From Verrucomicrobiota bacterium (GTDB lineage Bacteria; Verrucomicrobiota; Verrucomicrobiia; CAIQCK01), in NCBI GenBank assembly GCA_026397915.1, contig JAPLTX010000061.1:30731-94730 (forward strand): a stretch of DNA of 64,000 bases. The letters run 5' to 3'. The notes below the pieces were generated by a model. The model was not told where the DNA came from. It saw nothing but the letters and a program-made list of their open reading frames with translations, and searched no databases. Both the position numbers and the translations under genes were made by a program. Positions 43,770-52,998 of the stretch are shown piece by piece (positions within the stretch are counted from its first letter, which is position 1; each line of letters starts with the position of its first letter).

Positions 43770-46655
43770 ATGCGACCAGCGACGGAAGTTCGGCTGAACC
43801 GTTGCGCGTTCTGGCTCGCCCCGTTGACACTGGCCGCCGTTATCGGCACGGCTGCGCCATCGTCCTTGCCGGAAAACCTCGCACTGAAAGCCCGCGTCAC
43901 CGCCGACTCCGAATACAGCGGTCAATACCTCGCCAGGTTTTCCGTGGACGGCCAAATCCCCGCCGCCGGCAGCCGCGCGGACGTTGGCAAGGCTTGGTGC
44001 GTGCGGGGTGCCACACACCGCAACGGCGCGACGCTGAAACTGGAATGGCCGGACGAGGTGACGGTTGCCGAGATCGTTTACTATGGCCGCACTGCGTGGT
44101 TCGCAGAGGAATGCTGGAAAGACTACGAGGTCTGTCTCGACAGCACGTCGCAACCGGTCGCGAAAGGTCAGTTCCAAATGGGCCACGGTCCTCAGCGGAT
44201 CAAGCTCGCCGCGCCAGCGAAGGTGCACAGCGTCACGCTGAAGTTCCTCAGCAGCTACGGTGGCCTCAATCCTGGCGCGTCGGAGATTCAGGTTTTCGCC
44301 ATCAGCCCGCCCAACAGCGCACTGCCGAAGTTCGTCAAACTCCAGCGTGGCGCAACCCAACCCGTTGTTGACGAAACCGAGCACATCAAGTCGTCGCCGG
44401 AGCTTGCGGCGGACCTTAAAGTCGGCCGGCTCGGTTTCGAGAAACTGCTGCTGATCAAGCGGCGCGAACTCAATCCGAGCCACGTCTATACCTACCACGT
44501 CGAGGGTTTCGCGGCGGGCGGTGGGCTTTGCGTTTATGACGTGCGCACTGGCGAGACAAAAGAGCTGGTTGCTGCGCCCGAAGGCCAGATCCTCGACTGC
44601 GATCTCTCCTTCGACGGCAGGGAGGTTCTTTTCAGTTGGCGGAAGAAGAAAGCGGAAGGCTACCACCTCTTCGTCATCAACGCCGATGGCACCGGTCTGC
44701 GCCAGATCACCGACGGGCCGTGGCACGACTACAACGCCTGCTGGCTGCCCGATGGCGGCATCGCGTTCCTGTCCACGCGCGAATCGCGCTTCGCCTATTG
44801 TTGGATTTCGCCCGTCGGCGTGCTGCACCGCATGGAACGTGACGGCGCGCGCGTGCAGCGACTCAGCGCCAACATCGTCAACGATTTCACGCCGAGCGTC
44901 TTGCCCGACGGCCGCGTCATCTACTCGCGTTGGGAATACGTGGACAAGCCCGCCATCCCGGTTCAAAGCCTCTGGACGATTCATCCCGACGGCACCGGGC
45001 TGGCCGGCTATTTCGGCAACCGCGTCCTCAGCCCGGCGACGTTCATGGAAGCGCGCGCCATCCCCGATAGCGACAAGGTGCTCTGCGTCCTGACCAGCCA
45101 CAACGGCCCGTGCCGTGGCGCGCTCGGCATCATTGACCGCAGCCGCGGTGTGAACGCGCAGGCAGCGATCGAGAACATCACGCCGTGGCTGCGAATCGGC
45201 GCCGTGGATAAAGGCAGCGGCAACGACGTGCGCGGTCCCTATGAAAGCCCGTTTCCGCTGGATGATAAACTCTTCCTGGTCTCGCGTCGCGGCACGGTGC
45301 TGGCGCGCGATTATGCCGGCACGCGCATGGCGGAAATCATCGCAGCGGGCAAGGACGGCCTCGGTTTCTACAGCGCCAGACCGCTGCGCCCGCAAATGCG
45401 TCCGCCGGTGCTCAACTCAATGCTGCCGATAGTTCAGAGCGGCGGCTGGGCCACCGTCGTTTTGCAGGACGTTTACAACGGCCTCGAACCACATGTGCGC
45501 CGCGGCGATGTGAAGCAAATTTGTGTCGTGCAGGAAATGAAAAAGGAAGTGCGCACCGATGTGAAGAACCGCGCGTTCGGCTTCCAGTTTCCCGTCATCT
45601 CCTGCGGTGCTACCTATGCCGCGAAAACCGTCTGGGGATTCGCGCCCGTCGCGCCCGATGGTTCCGCGTGTTTCCAGGTGCCACCCGGTATCCCGATCTA
45701 CTTCATGGCGCTCGACGAACACGGCCGGGCGCTTCAGCGGATGCGGACGTTCACGCACCTGATGCCCGGCGAAACGCAGGGCTGTCTTGGCTGCCACGAC
45801 CATCGCCTTTCCGTCGCGCCGCCGAAGCTCGCTGCCGCGGCCAAGGCCGCGCCCGCGAAACTAGAGCCACCCGAATGGGGCCGCGTCGGCTTCGACTACT
45901 CCACCGTCGTTCAGCCCGTGCTCGACCGCCACTGCGTGCGCTGCCACAGCGGCCCGACGCCGCCGAACAAGGTGGATCTCACCGGCGACAAGACCGACTT
46001 TTTCAGCGTCTCCTACGAATCTCTGGCGCGTGGCCGGAAACGCCTCGGCGGCGAAGGTGAGTTTGACAATCCCTACACGAATTGGATTCCGACCTACAAC
46101 GGCATGGAGGCGAACATCCTGGAAATCACGCCGTTGGCGTGGGGTTCGCCGCGCAGCAAGCTCGCCGACCTGTTGCTGGCTGGCCATCCCGACGCTGATA
46201 GCAACCCGCGCGTGCAACTCAACGAGGAGGAACGCCGGCGCATTTTCACATGGATTGACCTCAACGTCCCTTATTACGGCACCGCCGAGACGTCGCATCC
46301 CGATGTGAAAGGCTGCCGCCGCATATATCCGCCGGCGCTCGACGCGACACTTAGCAGTGTGGCCGCGCGCCGCTGCGCGTCATGCCATGCGAACGGCGTT
46401 CCGCGCGAAGTCTGGACACGCATCGAAAATCCTCAGAAGAATAATTTCCTCATGGCGCCGCTATCGAGGTCTGCTGGCGGAAACGAGGTATGCGGCAAGG
46501 CGGTTTTCCAAAACACCGGCGACGCCGATTACCAAGCAATCCTGAAAACCTTCGAGCCGGTCACACAAGCGATGAAAGAAAAGCCGCGCATTGACATGCC
46601 CGGTGGTGTGCCCGACCCCAATGTGGACCGGTGCCGTCTCGGCAAGGTGGATTAA
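43770..46655 (+). CDS. HZS_alpha-like protein with three CxxCH motifs
   Basis: 961 residues from the ATG at 43770, 28 bases after the previous stop, with a weak signal peptide (LAPLTLAAVIGTAAPSS). A discoidin-like N-terminus (ADSEYSGQYLARFSVDG) precedes the HZS_alpha propeller-like part (ITDGPWHDYNACWLPDGGI, LTSHNGPCRGALGIID). Haem motifs are CLGCH at 672, CVRCH at 722 and CASCH at 869. The third motif sits in a C-terminal extension absent from the two paralogues, so it may carry three c-type haems. It is the last plus-strand gene of this run and is convergent with the ceramidase gene, 30 bases away. Confidence 0.83.
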   Translation: MRPATEVRLNRCAFWLAPLTLAAVIGTAAPSSLPENLALKARVTADSEYSGQYLARFSVDGQIPAAGSRADVGKAWCVRGATHRNGATLKLEWPDEVTVAEIVYYGRTAWFAEECWKDYEVCLDSTSQPVAKGQFQMGHGPQRIKLAAPAKVHSVTLKFLSSYGGLNPGASEIQVFAISPPNSALPKFVKLQRGATQPVVDETEHIKSSPELAADLKVGRLGFEKLLLIKRRELNPSHVYTYHVEGFAAGGGLCVYDVRTGETKELVAAPEGQILDCDLSFDGREVLFSWRKKKAEGYHLFVINADGTGLRQITDGPWHDYNACWLPDGGIAFLSTRESRFAYCWISPVGVLHRMERDGARVQRLSANIVNDFTPSVLPDGRVIYSRWEYVDKPAIPVQSLWTIHPDGTGLAGYFGNRVLSPATFMEARAIPDSDKVLCVLTSHNGPCRGALGIIDRSRGVNAQAAIENITPWLRIGAVDKGSGNDVRGPYESPFPLDDKLFLVSRRGTVLARDYAGTRMAEIIAAGKDGLGFYSARPLRPQMRPPVLNSMLPIVQSGGWATVVLQDVYNGLEPHVRRGDVKQICVVQEMKKEVRTDVKNRAFGFQFPVISCGATYAAKTVWGFAPVAPDGSACFQVPPGIPIYFMALDEHGRALQRMRTFTHLMPGETQGCLGCHDHRLSVAPPKLAAAAKAAPAKLEPPEWGRVGFDYSTVVQPVLDRHCVRCHSGPTPPNKVDLTGDKTDFFSVSYESLARGRKRLGGEGEFDNPYTNWIPTYNGMEANILEITPLAWGSPRSKLADLLLAGHPDADSNPRVQLNEEERRRIFTWIDLNVPYYGTAETSHPDVKGCRRIYPPALDATLSSVAARRCASCHANGVPREVWTRIENPQKNNFLMAPLSRSAGGNEVCGKAVFQNTGDADYQAILKTFEPVTQAMKEKPRIDMPGGVPDPNVDRCRLGKVD

Positions 46656-46685
46656 AGTGTTCGCGCAGTCTGCTGCCGCGGTAGA

Positions 46686-48068
46686 TCACTTGGCCGCGCC
46701 GACTTTTTCCATCACTTGATGGATGGCTTTGAAGACTTTCTCCTCGACGTTTTCCGCGAACGGTCCCGGCTGGCCGTAATAGACCATGCTCATGTCCACC
46801 TCATAACCGCCTTCTTTCAGGACGCGCAAGGAAGGGATGTAGCACATCACATCGTTGGCGTAGCCGATGGCCATCATATTCTCATTGGGGAACTCGCGCT
46901 TGCAGCGCAGTTGATAGTCCACCACCACTTCGCCGCCGAGCGCGATCATGGTCAGGTCGTTGCCGAGGCGGATCGCCTGGACCGGGAGCGGCACCTGGCG
47001 GACGGGGCGGCCCTTGTCGTAGGCGGCCAGCATCAGTTCGGCCCGCCGCTTGCGATACTTACTGTCGGATTTCTTCGCCACTTCGGCTCTCTTAATTTCT
47101 TCCTCAAACGTCTGCCGGGTGTGCTTGGCGAAGTCCAACGGGACTGATTGGAACGCCGTGCGGATCGGCGGTCGCACCGGGCGCATCTCAGCGCCCAAAA
47201 CACGGTCCACAGCCGCCGCGAGCGATTCTCCGTGCTGGCGGGCGTATTCGATCGCCCCGCGCGGGTTGGGGTTCTGGTCGGCGCCGCACAGGATGGTGAA
47301 CATCGCCTCGGCGCCGGGATGCGCCTTCTCCACGGCCAACTGTGCGAAGCCGGCGTAGTCGCCGTAGATTTTGTAGAAGTCGCGCTCAGGATCGGGACGG
47401 GGACTGATGGTGGTGTTGTGACAGGCATAGCCAAACATGATGGCGCGCAACCGGCCATCCGGCGCGGTCACTTTCAGCACCGGCACGTCATGATCCACCG
47501 GGCCATCCGCGTTCGGTTCCATCGTCACACCGGTGGGCTTCACCTTGCGGCGGTTCACGGTAAACCCAACCGAACCGTGGCCGACGGCGAGCTGCGCGGG
47601 TGACAGATCCTTCAGGGAATCGCCGATGACGTTCACCAGCTTGTCCACCAAATTGGCGGTGTAGGCCTGCACTCGCTGCTCGTCCTTGGCGGTGAAATCA
47701 AACATCACCCTGAGGTTGAGACCAATCACCGGCCCGCTGTGGTTGTGGGAACAGGTGAGGAGCACATCGGCGCGGTTGAGTTTGAACTGCTTCTTCGCTC
47801 GCGCGAAGATCTCGTCGGAAACGGAATGGTGCAGCCCGATCAGGTCGGTCGTCACGATGACGGCGCGATGGCCTTGCGGATCGCGCAATGCGAGGGCCTT
47901 GGCCCACAGTTCATGGACGACGCCCACGGACTGGTTGGTGCGCGAGGAGTAGCCGGTCATCCAGAACGGCTGCGGCGGCGTGATCTTGACCTTGGCCACA
48001 CCGGCTTGGAAATCGGCGGCAGAAGCGGTGCAGCAGGCCAGCAGGAGGATGAGCAGATAGCGTTTCAT
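46686..48068 (-). CDS. Neutral/alkaline ceramidase-family secreted hydrolase
   Basis: 460 residues from the ATG at 48068, with a signal peptide (LLILLLACCTASA). The N-terminal pattern AGVAKVKITPPQP, the TDLIGL segment and TCSHNHSGP (metal-binding His residues) match the neutral/alkaline non-lysosomal ceramidase domain. In Verrucomicrobia and Planctomycetes such proteins are common beside carbohydrate genes and may act on other amides or esters. ALGGEVVVDYQLR near the C-terminus also fits the family. It is downstream of a propeller gene on the same strand, separated by 143 bases that hold a strong inverted repeat. Confidence 0.88.
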   Translation of the reverse strand: MKRYLLILLLACCTASAADFQAGVAKVKITPPQPFWMTGYSSRTNQSVGVVHELWAKALALRDPQGHRAVIVTTDLIGLHHSVSDEIFARAKKQFKLNRADVLLTCSHNHSGPVIGLNLRVMFDFTAKDEQRVQAYTANLVDKLVNVIGDSLKDLSPAQLAVGHGSVGFTVNRRKVKPTGVTMEPNADGPVDHDVPVLKVTAPDGRLRAIMFGYACHNTTISPRPDPERDFYKIYGDYAGFAQLAVEKAHPGAEAMFTILCGADQNPNPRGAIEYARQHGESLAAAVDRVLGAEMRPVRPPIRTAFQSVPLDFAKHTRQTFEEEIKRAEVAKKSDSKYRKRRAELMLAAYDKGRPVRQVPLPVQAIRLGNDLTMIALGGEVVVDYQLRCKREFPNENMMAIGYANDVMCYIPSLRVLKEGGYEVDMSMVYYGQPGPFAENVEEKVFKAIHQVMEKVGAAK

Positions 48069-48149
48069 AGGTCGTCCATGCCACTCGGTTGTCGCGCACA
48101 CTAGGCGTGCGAACGAACGAAGGCAATGCCGAAGTGGCCCGCGAAGTGG

Positions 48150-48168
48150 CCCGCGACTCCGTCGCGGG
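48150..48168. repeat. Perfect inverted repeat between ceramidase and propeller genes
   Basis: CCCGCGA-CTCCG-TCGCGGG gives a 7-bp stem with a 5-base loop. It is preceded by a 12-base tandem (AAGTGGCCCGCG twice, 48132-48155). No T-run follows, so it looks more like a dispersed palindromic repeat than a classical terminator. Confidence 0.6.
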
Positions 48169-48211
48169 ACATCATCCATCATTCCCGCCACGGAGTGGCA
48201 GGCTACGACTT

Positions 48212-49588
48212 CTACGGCTTGAACGGTCCCTTTACGCAGAACAGGTCGGCGCGCACGCGGCTCTTGTCGGGCACGCGGGCGAGCGAATAGACGCTCCCGT
48301 CCTTGCCGACTGCGATGGAGTTGACGTAAAGCGGGCGCTCGCCGTTGGGATAGTAGATCGCGCCCTGGTCTTTGCAGCGGCCGGTCGGGATGTGGTAGGT
48401 GACGAGATGGAGGTCTTCAAGCCCCTTCGCCGCGCCCATCGCGATACGGTCCTTGCCCTTGAGGCGCTTGCCATCTTTGTAGATCGGACCGCCGGTTAGA
48501 TAATAAATGGTGTCGCCGTCGGGGCCGAGGGCGAAGCCAAGGTAGCCGTAGCTGAACTGGTCGAACATGCCGCTGCGCTTGGAAACATCGGAGGTGATGC
48601 GGTCGAGCACCTCGACGCGTTTCTTGCGCGGATCAAAACGGAAGAGGTAGCCGGAGTTGCCGTGGACGCCGTAGATCATCTTGTCCTTGGGCCGGTAGAA
48701 CGTCATCCGCCAGTTGTAGCCCATGTGGCCGGGATTGGTGGAGTCGTAGATGCCGAAATAATCTTTCTTCAAATCCTCGTCGGCGATCTTCTCGATGTTG
48801 TCGGTGTCGGCCCGGTAGCGGAAGATGTTGCCGTCGCCGTCGCTGTAGTAGGCCGAGCCATCCTCGGGGTCCACGGCGATGGAGCGGCAGACGGTGCTGT
48901 AGGCCGCGCCTTTGCCGTTCTCGCCCTCGCGGCATTGTTTGCCGAAGTTCTTCAGGTTCTTGGTGGCCATGTCGTAGCGGAAGAACTGGCCGGCGGGCCA
49001 GGTGATGCCAAAGATGCGCCCGCGTTTGGTGTCCATGTTGAACGTGATGACGCCCTCGCCTTCCGGCGCCATCGCGAGGTCCTCGAACTTGCCGGTCTTG
49101 AGGTCGTAGGAGAGCAGGTGGCCGCCGGGATACTTCGTCCAGCCGGCGGGCGGAATGCCCATCTTCTCCATGCCGTCAATGATGCTGTAATAGCCGATGT
49201 GCGAGGCGAAGTAGAGCTTGCCATTGGCCTCGACGAAGTTCACGTGGCTCTTGCCTTGGACGACGGTCTTCTTGCCCTTTTCGCCGCACGCCTCGGTGAG
49301 GTCGCCTACGGACGAGACCTTCTGCGTCTTCGGGTCGAACTTGAACATCCGGCCGCCGATGTCGTGCGGCTCGGTGCTGAGCACATAGTAGATGCAACCA
49401 TCGCTGCCGGTGCCCATGCCGTTGTAGGTGTCGTGGCCCTCGCGGAAGTTCGAGTCGAACAACTGCGCTGTGAGTTTCTTCGCCGGCAGGAACGGATCTT
49501 TAGCCTCTGCGCCGGACAGGAGCGGAAGCGTGACGGTCAATGCGATGAGGGAGGTGATGATGGTTTTCATGGAGGTGTGTTGCGTCAT
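48212..49588 (-). CDS. Secreted beta-propeller-like protein, function unknown
   Basis: 458 residues if started at the ATG at 49588, which has a GAAAG site; an ATG six codons later (49570) has none. The signal peptide is TSLIALTVTLPLLSGAEA. The mature protein is a string of beta-strand units with repeated YDLKTGKFED, RYDMATKNLKNFG and FDPRKKRVEVLD motifs, as in six- to seven-bladed propellers. No catalytic or cofactor motif is recognised. It lies between a ceramidase gene and a Tat-exported aminotransferase-like gene on the same strand. It may bind a ligand or serve as a lyase or lactonase; this cannot be decided from sequence. Confidence 0.75.
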   Translation of the reverse strand: MTQHTSMKTIITSLIALTVTLPLLSGAEAKDPFLPAKKLTAQLFDSNFREGHDTYNGMGTGSDGCIYYVLSTEPHDIGGRMFKFDPKTQKVSSVGDLTEACGEKGKKTVVQGKSHVNFVEANGKLYFASHIGYYSIIDGMEKMGIPPAGWTKYPGGHLLSYDLKTGKFEDLAMAPEGEGVITFNMDTKRGRIFGITWPAGQFFRYDMATKNLKNFGKQCREGENGKGAAYSTVCRSIAVDPEDGSAYYSDGDGNIFRYRADTDNIEKIADEDLKKDYFGIYDSTNPGHMGYNWRMTFYRPKDKMIYGVHGNSGYLFRFDPRKKRVEVLDRITSDVSKRSGMFDQFSYGYLGFALGPDGDTIYYLTGGPIYKDGKRLKGKDRIAMGAAKGLEDLHLVTYHIPTGRCKDQGAIYYPNGERPLYVNSIAVGKDGSVYSLARVPDKSRVRADLFCVKGPFKP

Positions 49589-49675
49589 CGTTTGTTCTTT
49601 CGAGTTCGCTGGCGACAGCGCGCACGCTAACACGCGCGCGGGCCGAGGCAAGCTCAAACAAAGAGCCTTTTTCTT

Positions 49676-51058
49676 CTACGCCTTCTTCAGCTTCTCCGCG
49701 TTCTTCTGGACCTTCTCGACCGCGTGGGCGATATCGTCCATGTCGGACTTAGAGCCGAGCAGGATGCCCTGCGAACTGAGCCAGACAGAGGTGTGGAAGG
49801 TCTTGATCAGATTCGGGCAGTGGTTCTTCTGCTTGTAAGCATCGAAGTTCAGTTCGGCGCTGGAGTAGAACTTCTTATAGACCTCCGTCTGGAACATCTG
49901 GTGGATGAACTCCTGCGTGTAGATGGGACAATTGGGATACCCGGTGCCCGCCGGGACTCCCTCCGCCGAAAGCGCCTTGAGGAACGCAGCGCGGGGCAGC
50001 CCTTTGAACTGCGCCTCGTCGTAGATGAACGGATACATGTAGTAGGACAACTGGGTGACGTTCGGATACGGTTTGACGGGCGTGATGCCGGGGATGGCCG
50101 CCAGCTTCGGCGTCAGGTAGCGGGCGTTCTCGTTGCGGATCTTGGTCTGCTCCTCCAGCTTCTTCAACTGGCACAAGCCGATGGCCGCCTGATACTCGGC
50201 CATGCGGATTTTGTTCCCCAGAATGAACGCGGCGATGTTGTCCACCGAACCGGGCGCGATGTTGGTTTTGAATCCGTAGTTGTGATACGAATAGAGTTTG
50301 TCCTTCAACGCGGGGTCATCGGTCAGGATCGCGCCGCCCTCGCCGATGGGCATGACCTTGGAGGTCTGGAAACTGAAACAACCCGTGGTGCCGAAGGTGC
50401 CCATCTTCTTGTGGTTGATCTCGGACATGTGCGCCTGACAGGCGTCTTCCACCACGAAAAGCTTGTGCTTGCGGGCGATCTCCATGATGCGCTCCATGTC
50501 GGACGGATAGCCGCAGATATGCACCGGCAAAATGGCCTTCGTCCGTGGAGTGATCTTCGCCTCGATTTGGGCGGGGTCCATTTGATACGTGAGCGGGTCA
50601 ATGTCCGCGAAGACGGGCATGGCGCCTTTATACAGCACGCCCAGCAGGCTGGCGCTGAAGGTGTAGGGAGCGCAGATGACCTCATCGCCGGGATTGATGT
50701 CCAACACCATGAACGACGCGCTCAGCGCGTTGGTGCCGTTCACCACTGCCAGACAGTGCTTGGCGCCCATGATGGCGGCCCACTTTTCCTCAAACTCCTT
50801 GACCAGCTTGTCGCGCGACCAGACCTTGCCGTGCATCACCTTGGCTATCGCGGCGTCGTTCTGCGGATCCCACTGCGGCCAAGAGGGCCAGGGTTGCGCG
50901 TGGGCTTTGGCGCCGCCCAACGCGGCCGGGGTGCCGGCATCACCGGAGGTTTTGGCCAGCAGCGCAGGCGCCGCGCTGGCGGCCAACAGTGCACTGCCGG
51001 ACTTGATAAAGTTGCGCCGGGTGAGTTGGGAATCGGTAGATGTGAGATTCATGTTCAT
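49676..51058 (-). CDS. Tat-exported DegT/DnrJ/EryC1/StrS-type PLP aminotransferase
   Basis: 460 residues from the ATG at 51058 (AAGGA eight bases upstream). A Tat signal is clear (LTRRNFIKSGSALLAAS, 12-28). The fold is a DegT/AHBA-synthase-type aminotransferase: NGTNALS at 108-114, PYTFSAS at 131-137, VVEDACQAH at 202-210 with Asp205 at the pyridine-nitrogen position, and Lys234 in FSFQTSKVM at the Schiff-base position, followed by GEGGA. These enzymes normally work on nucleotide sugars in the cytoplasm, so a Tat signal is unusual and implies a periplasmic substrate, possibly amino-sugar groups of a glycan. Confidence 0.87.
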   Translation of the reverse strand: MNMNLTSTDSQLTRRNFIKSGSALLAASAAPALLAKTSGDAGTPAALGGAKAHAQPWPSWPQWDPQNDAAIAKVMHGKVWSRDKLVKEFEEKWAAIMGAKHCLAVVNGTNALSASFMVLDINPGDEVICAPYTFSASLLGVLYKGAMPVFADIDPLTYQMDPAQIEAKITPRTKAILPVHICGYPSDMERIMEIARKHKLFVVEDACQAHMSEINHKKMGTFGTTGCFSFQTSKVMPIGEGGAILTDDPALKDKLYSYHNYGFKTNIAPGSVDNIAAFILGNKIRMAEYQAAIGLCQLKKLEEQTKIRNENARYLTPKLAAIPGITPVKPYPNVTQLSYYMYPFIYDEAQFKGLPRAAFLKALSAEGVPAGTGYPNCPIYTQEFIHQMFQTEVYKKFYSSAELNFDAYKQKNHCPNLIKTFHTSVWLSSQGILLGSKSDMDDIAHAVEKVQKNAEKLKKA

Positions 51059-51163
51059 AGTCGGAATCCTTTGAGTGTCTGTCGCTTGTCGTTCAATTTG
51101 CAATCACCTTTATACTCGCGCCCGCTGCGGCAAGTGTCGCGGCGCTGACGGGCGGCGTCGCAA

Positions 51164-52063
51164 TTATGACGGATGGCCTTCGTGGAGGACCGCCGACCGA
51201 TACCGCTCCGGCGTCGTGCCGGTCACCTTCCGGAACACGCGGTAGAACTGCGACCGCGTCCCGAATCCAACCTCGGCCCCGACCTGCACCACCGTTTCCT
51301 CGGAATGCGCCAGAAGCTGGCACGCGCGATGGATGCGTTCCTGCGAGATCCACTGACAGGGGCTGAGTCCCGTCGCCCGCCGGAACAGCACGCCGAGCTG
51401 CGTGCTGCTGTAGCCGCTGCGTTTGACCAGCGCCGCCAGCGTCCAGCGGTTCGCGAGGTCCGCCCGCACCATGACCGCAAGCCGCTCCACGATCTTCTTT
51501 GCGGAACCGCCGGGCGACTCGGCCGGCATTTTGCGGCGTTCACTCTCGCTGCGCGCCAGTTCTAGGAGGAGCTGCGCGAGCAACGTGGCGCACATCGAAA
51601 GTTTCGCGCGCTGGCCGCCGAACGACTCCTGCTGGAGCCGGTCCAGCAAATACTCCACCGCCGTCCGCCGCCACGGCACAACGTGCGTTCGCGGAGGGAT
51701 GCGCATGCCGGCCACCTCCAGCCCCACGGACCGGCCGCAGCGCACAGCCAGGCCGGTTTCACGCAACAGCGAACGCCGGAAGATCGCCACAAACCGCTCG
51801 CCCCGCCAGCCCAGGCACACATGCGGATCGTCAGGCCCGATGACGAGCAGGTCTCCCGCATGAAGTTGAAACTCATCACTACCGAGCCGATAGTCCGCCG
51901 CGCCACTGGCGACGTAGCAGAGTTCCCAGTCCTCGTCGGTATGCACATGAAACCTGCCCCGCCGCCCCACGCGCCCCGTGTAAGCCACCACCGGCACGGC
52001 CGGATCCGGAAACAAGATTGGCGCTCGCTCAAACCCGTTGATCTTGGCGGCACGCGTCGGCAT
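51164..52063 (-). CDS. AraC-family regulator with cupin sensor domain
   Basis: 299 residues. The N-terminal cupin (about 20-140; HTDEDWELCYVASG, LHAGDLLVIGPDDPHV) would bind a small ligand, and residues about 200-299 are the AraC double HTH (LVKRSGYSSTQLGVLFRRA, VGFGTRSQFYRVFRKV). It starts 6 bases after the polysaccharide-deacetylase stop, so the pair is co-transcribed. It may control the deacetylase and the downstream aminotransferase and propeller genes. Confidence 0.9.
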   Translation of the reverse strand: MPTRAAKINGFERAPILFPDPAVPVVAYTGRVGRRGRFHVHTDEDWELCYVASGAADYRLGSDEFQLHAGDLLVIGPDDPHVCLGWRGERFVAIFRRSLLRETGLAVRCGRSVGLEVAGMRIPPRTHVVPWRRTAVEYLLDRLQQESFGGQRAKLSMCATLLAQLLLELARSESERRKMPAESPGGSAKKIVERLAVMVRADLANRWTLAALVKRSGYSSTQLGVLFRRATGLSPCQWISQERIHRACQLLAHSEETVVQVGAEVGFGTRSQFYRVFRKVTGTTPERYRSAVLHEGHPS

Positions 52064-52069
52064 CGGAGC

Positions 52070-52837
52070 TTATTGGATACCGTTCTCTTTGCGCCAATCG
52101 AGGATTCGCTGCGCCACCTTCCAGACCGGCGCAGTCCAGATGCGGCTGTGGTTGCCCTTCAAGTAGTTGACCAGTTCGCGGAAGTCGGTTTCGGCCACGC
52201 CGAGGCTGCCTTCGTTGATGCCGTGAAACGTCAGAATTCCCCAACACTTCTTGGCGACGCACGCCTCCACCAAGCCCACCATCTGCGACCCCGGCATCCG
52301 CTCCGCCGGCCACGACCACGCGTAGTGCAGGTCCACCGTCGAGGCATGGTTCGCAAACGGAAACTCGCCCTTGCCACGGCCGGCAATGTGATGTCGCGCC
52401 ACCACGGGCACATAGCTCTGGCGCGTCGGCCCGCGGCCCACGTGCTCCATGTAGCACGGATAACAGAATGACATCTCCGTTTGCGCCGGCGCAATCTGCT
52501 GTAGTCGCCGCTTGGACTCGACGATGTCCTTCTCGATGTCGGCCAGTGTCATGCCTTCCAAGCCCGGCGCAGTGGGATCGTCGCGAAACGCACGCGCGCA
52601 GATGTGGGCCATCGTGTGATTGCCGATCTCGTGACCGGCCTTGGCCACATCCCGCCACGGCGCGAGCTTCTCCAGATAATAGTCGCCGCGCGGGTTGAGG
52701 TAGAACGTGGACGGCAAATCCGCGTCGTTGAGCATCGGCACGGCGAGCTTGAGTTGGGACAGTGGGCCGTCGTCGAAAGTGAGGGAAACCGCCGCGCGGC
52801 AATCGCCCGGCCAGCAAGGAGAGAATCGTCGAGTCAT
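52070..52837 (-). CDS. Polysaccharide deacetylase (NodB/CE4) family protein
   Basis: 255 residues. The NodB domain motifs are TFDDGP at 20-25 (catalytic base Asp and metal-binding Asp) and HEIGNHTMAH at 69-78 (metal-binding His74 and His78). The family removes N- or O-acetyl groups from chitin, peptidoglycan or related sugars; many exported Verrucomicrobia members act on unknown glycans. No signal peptide is visible, so it may be cytoplasmic or use an unrecognised export route. It is co-transcribed with the AraC regulator. Confidence 0.87.
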   Translation of the reverse strand: MTRRFSPCWPGDCRAAVSLTFDDGPLSQLKLAVPMLNDADLPSTFYLNPRGDYYLEKLAPWRDVAKAGHEIGNHTMAHICARAFRDDPTAPGLEGMTLADIEKDIVESKRRLQQIAPAQTEMSFCYPCYMEHVGRGPTRQSYVPVVARHHIAGRGKGEFPFANHASTVDLHYAWSWPAERMPGSQMVGLVEACVAKKCWGILTFHGINEGSLGVAETDFRELVNYLKGNHSRIWTAPVWKVAQRILDWRKENGIQ

Positions 52838-52998
52838 GGCAAACCTCCGCCTACAGCATCCGCGCTGCGATTTCCAGCTATTCTTCCATCATGACCGGCA
52901 CGCATTGCCTCTCATATGGCCGGTGACGGCCGCTTTCCTGGCGCCAGTCACCCTCAAACGTAAAGCGGAGAGATCAGTCACCCGTTGATGTTGATGAC

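Noticed and set aside
34902..46655. Hydrazine synthase or anammox metabolism
   Set aside because: The resemblance is to the widely spread HZS_alpha domain family only. No beta or gamma subunits, hydrazine dehydrogenase or anammox context is present, and such genes are frequent in Verrucomicrobia.
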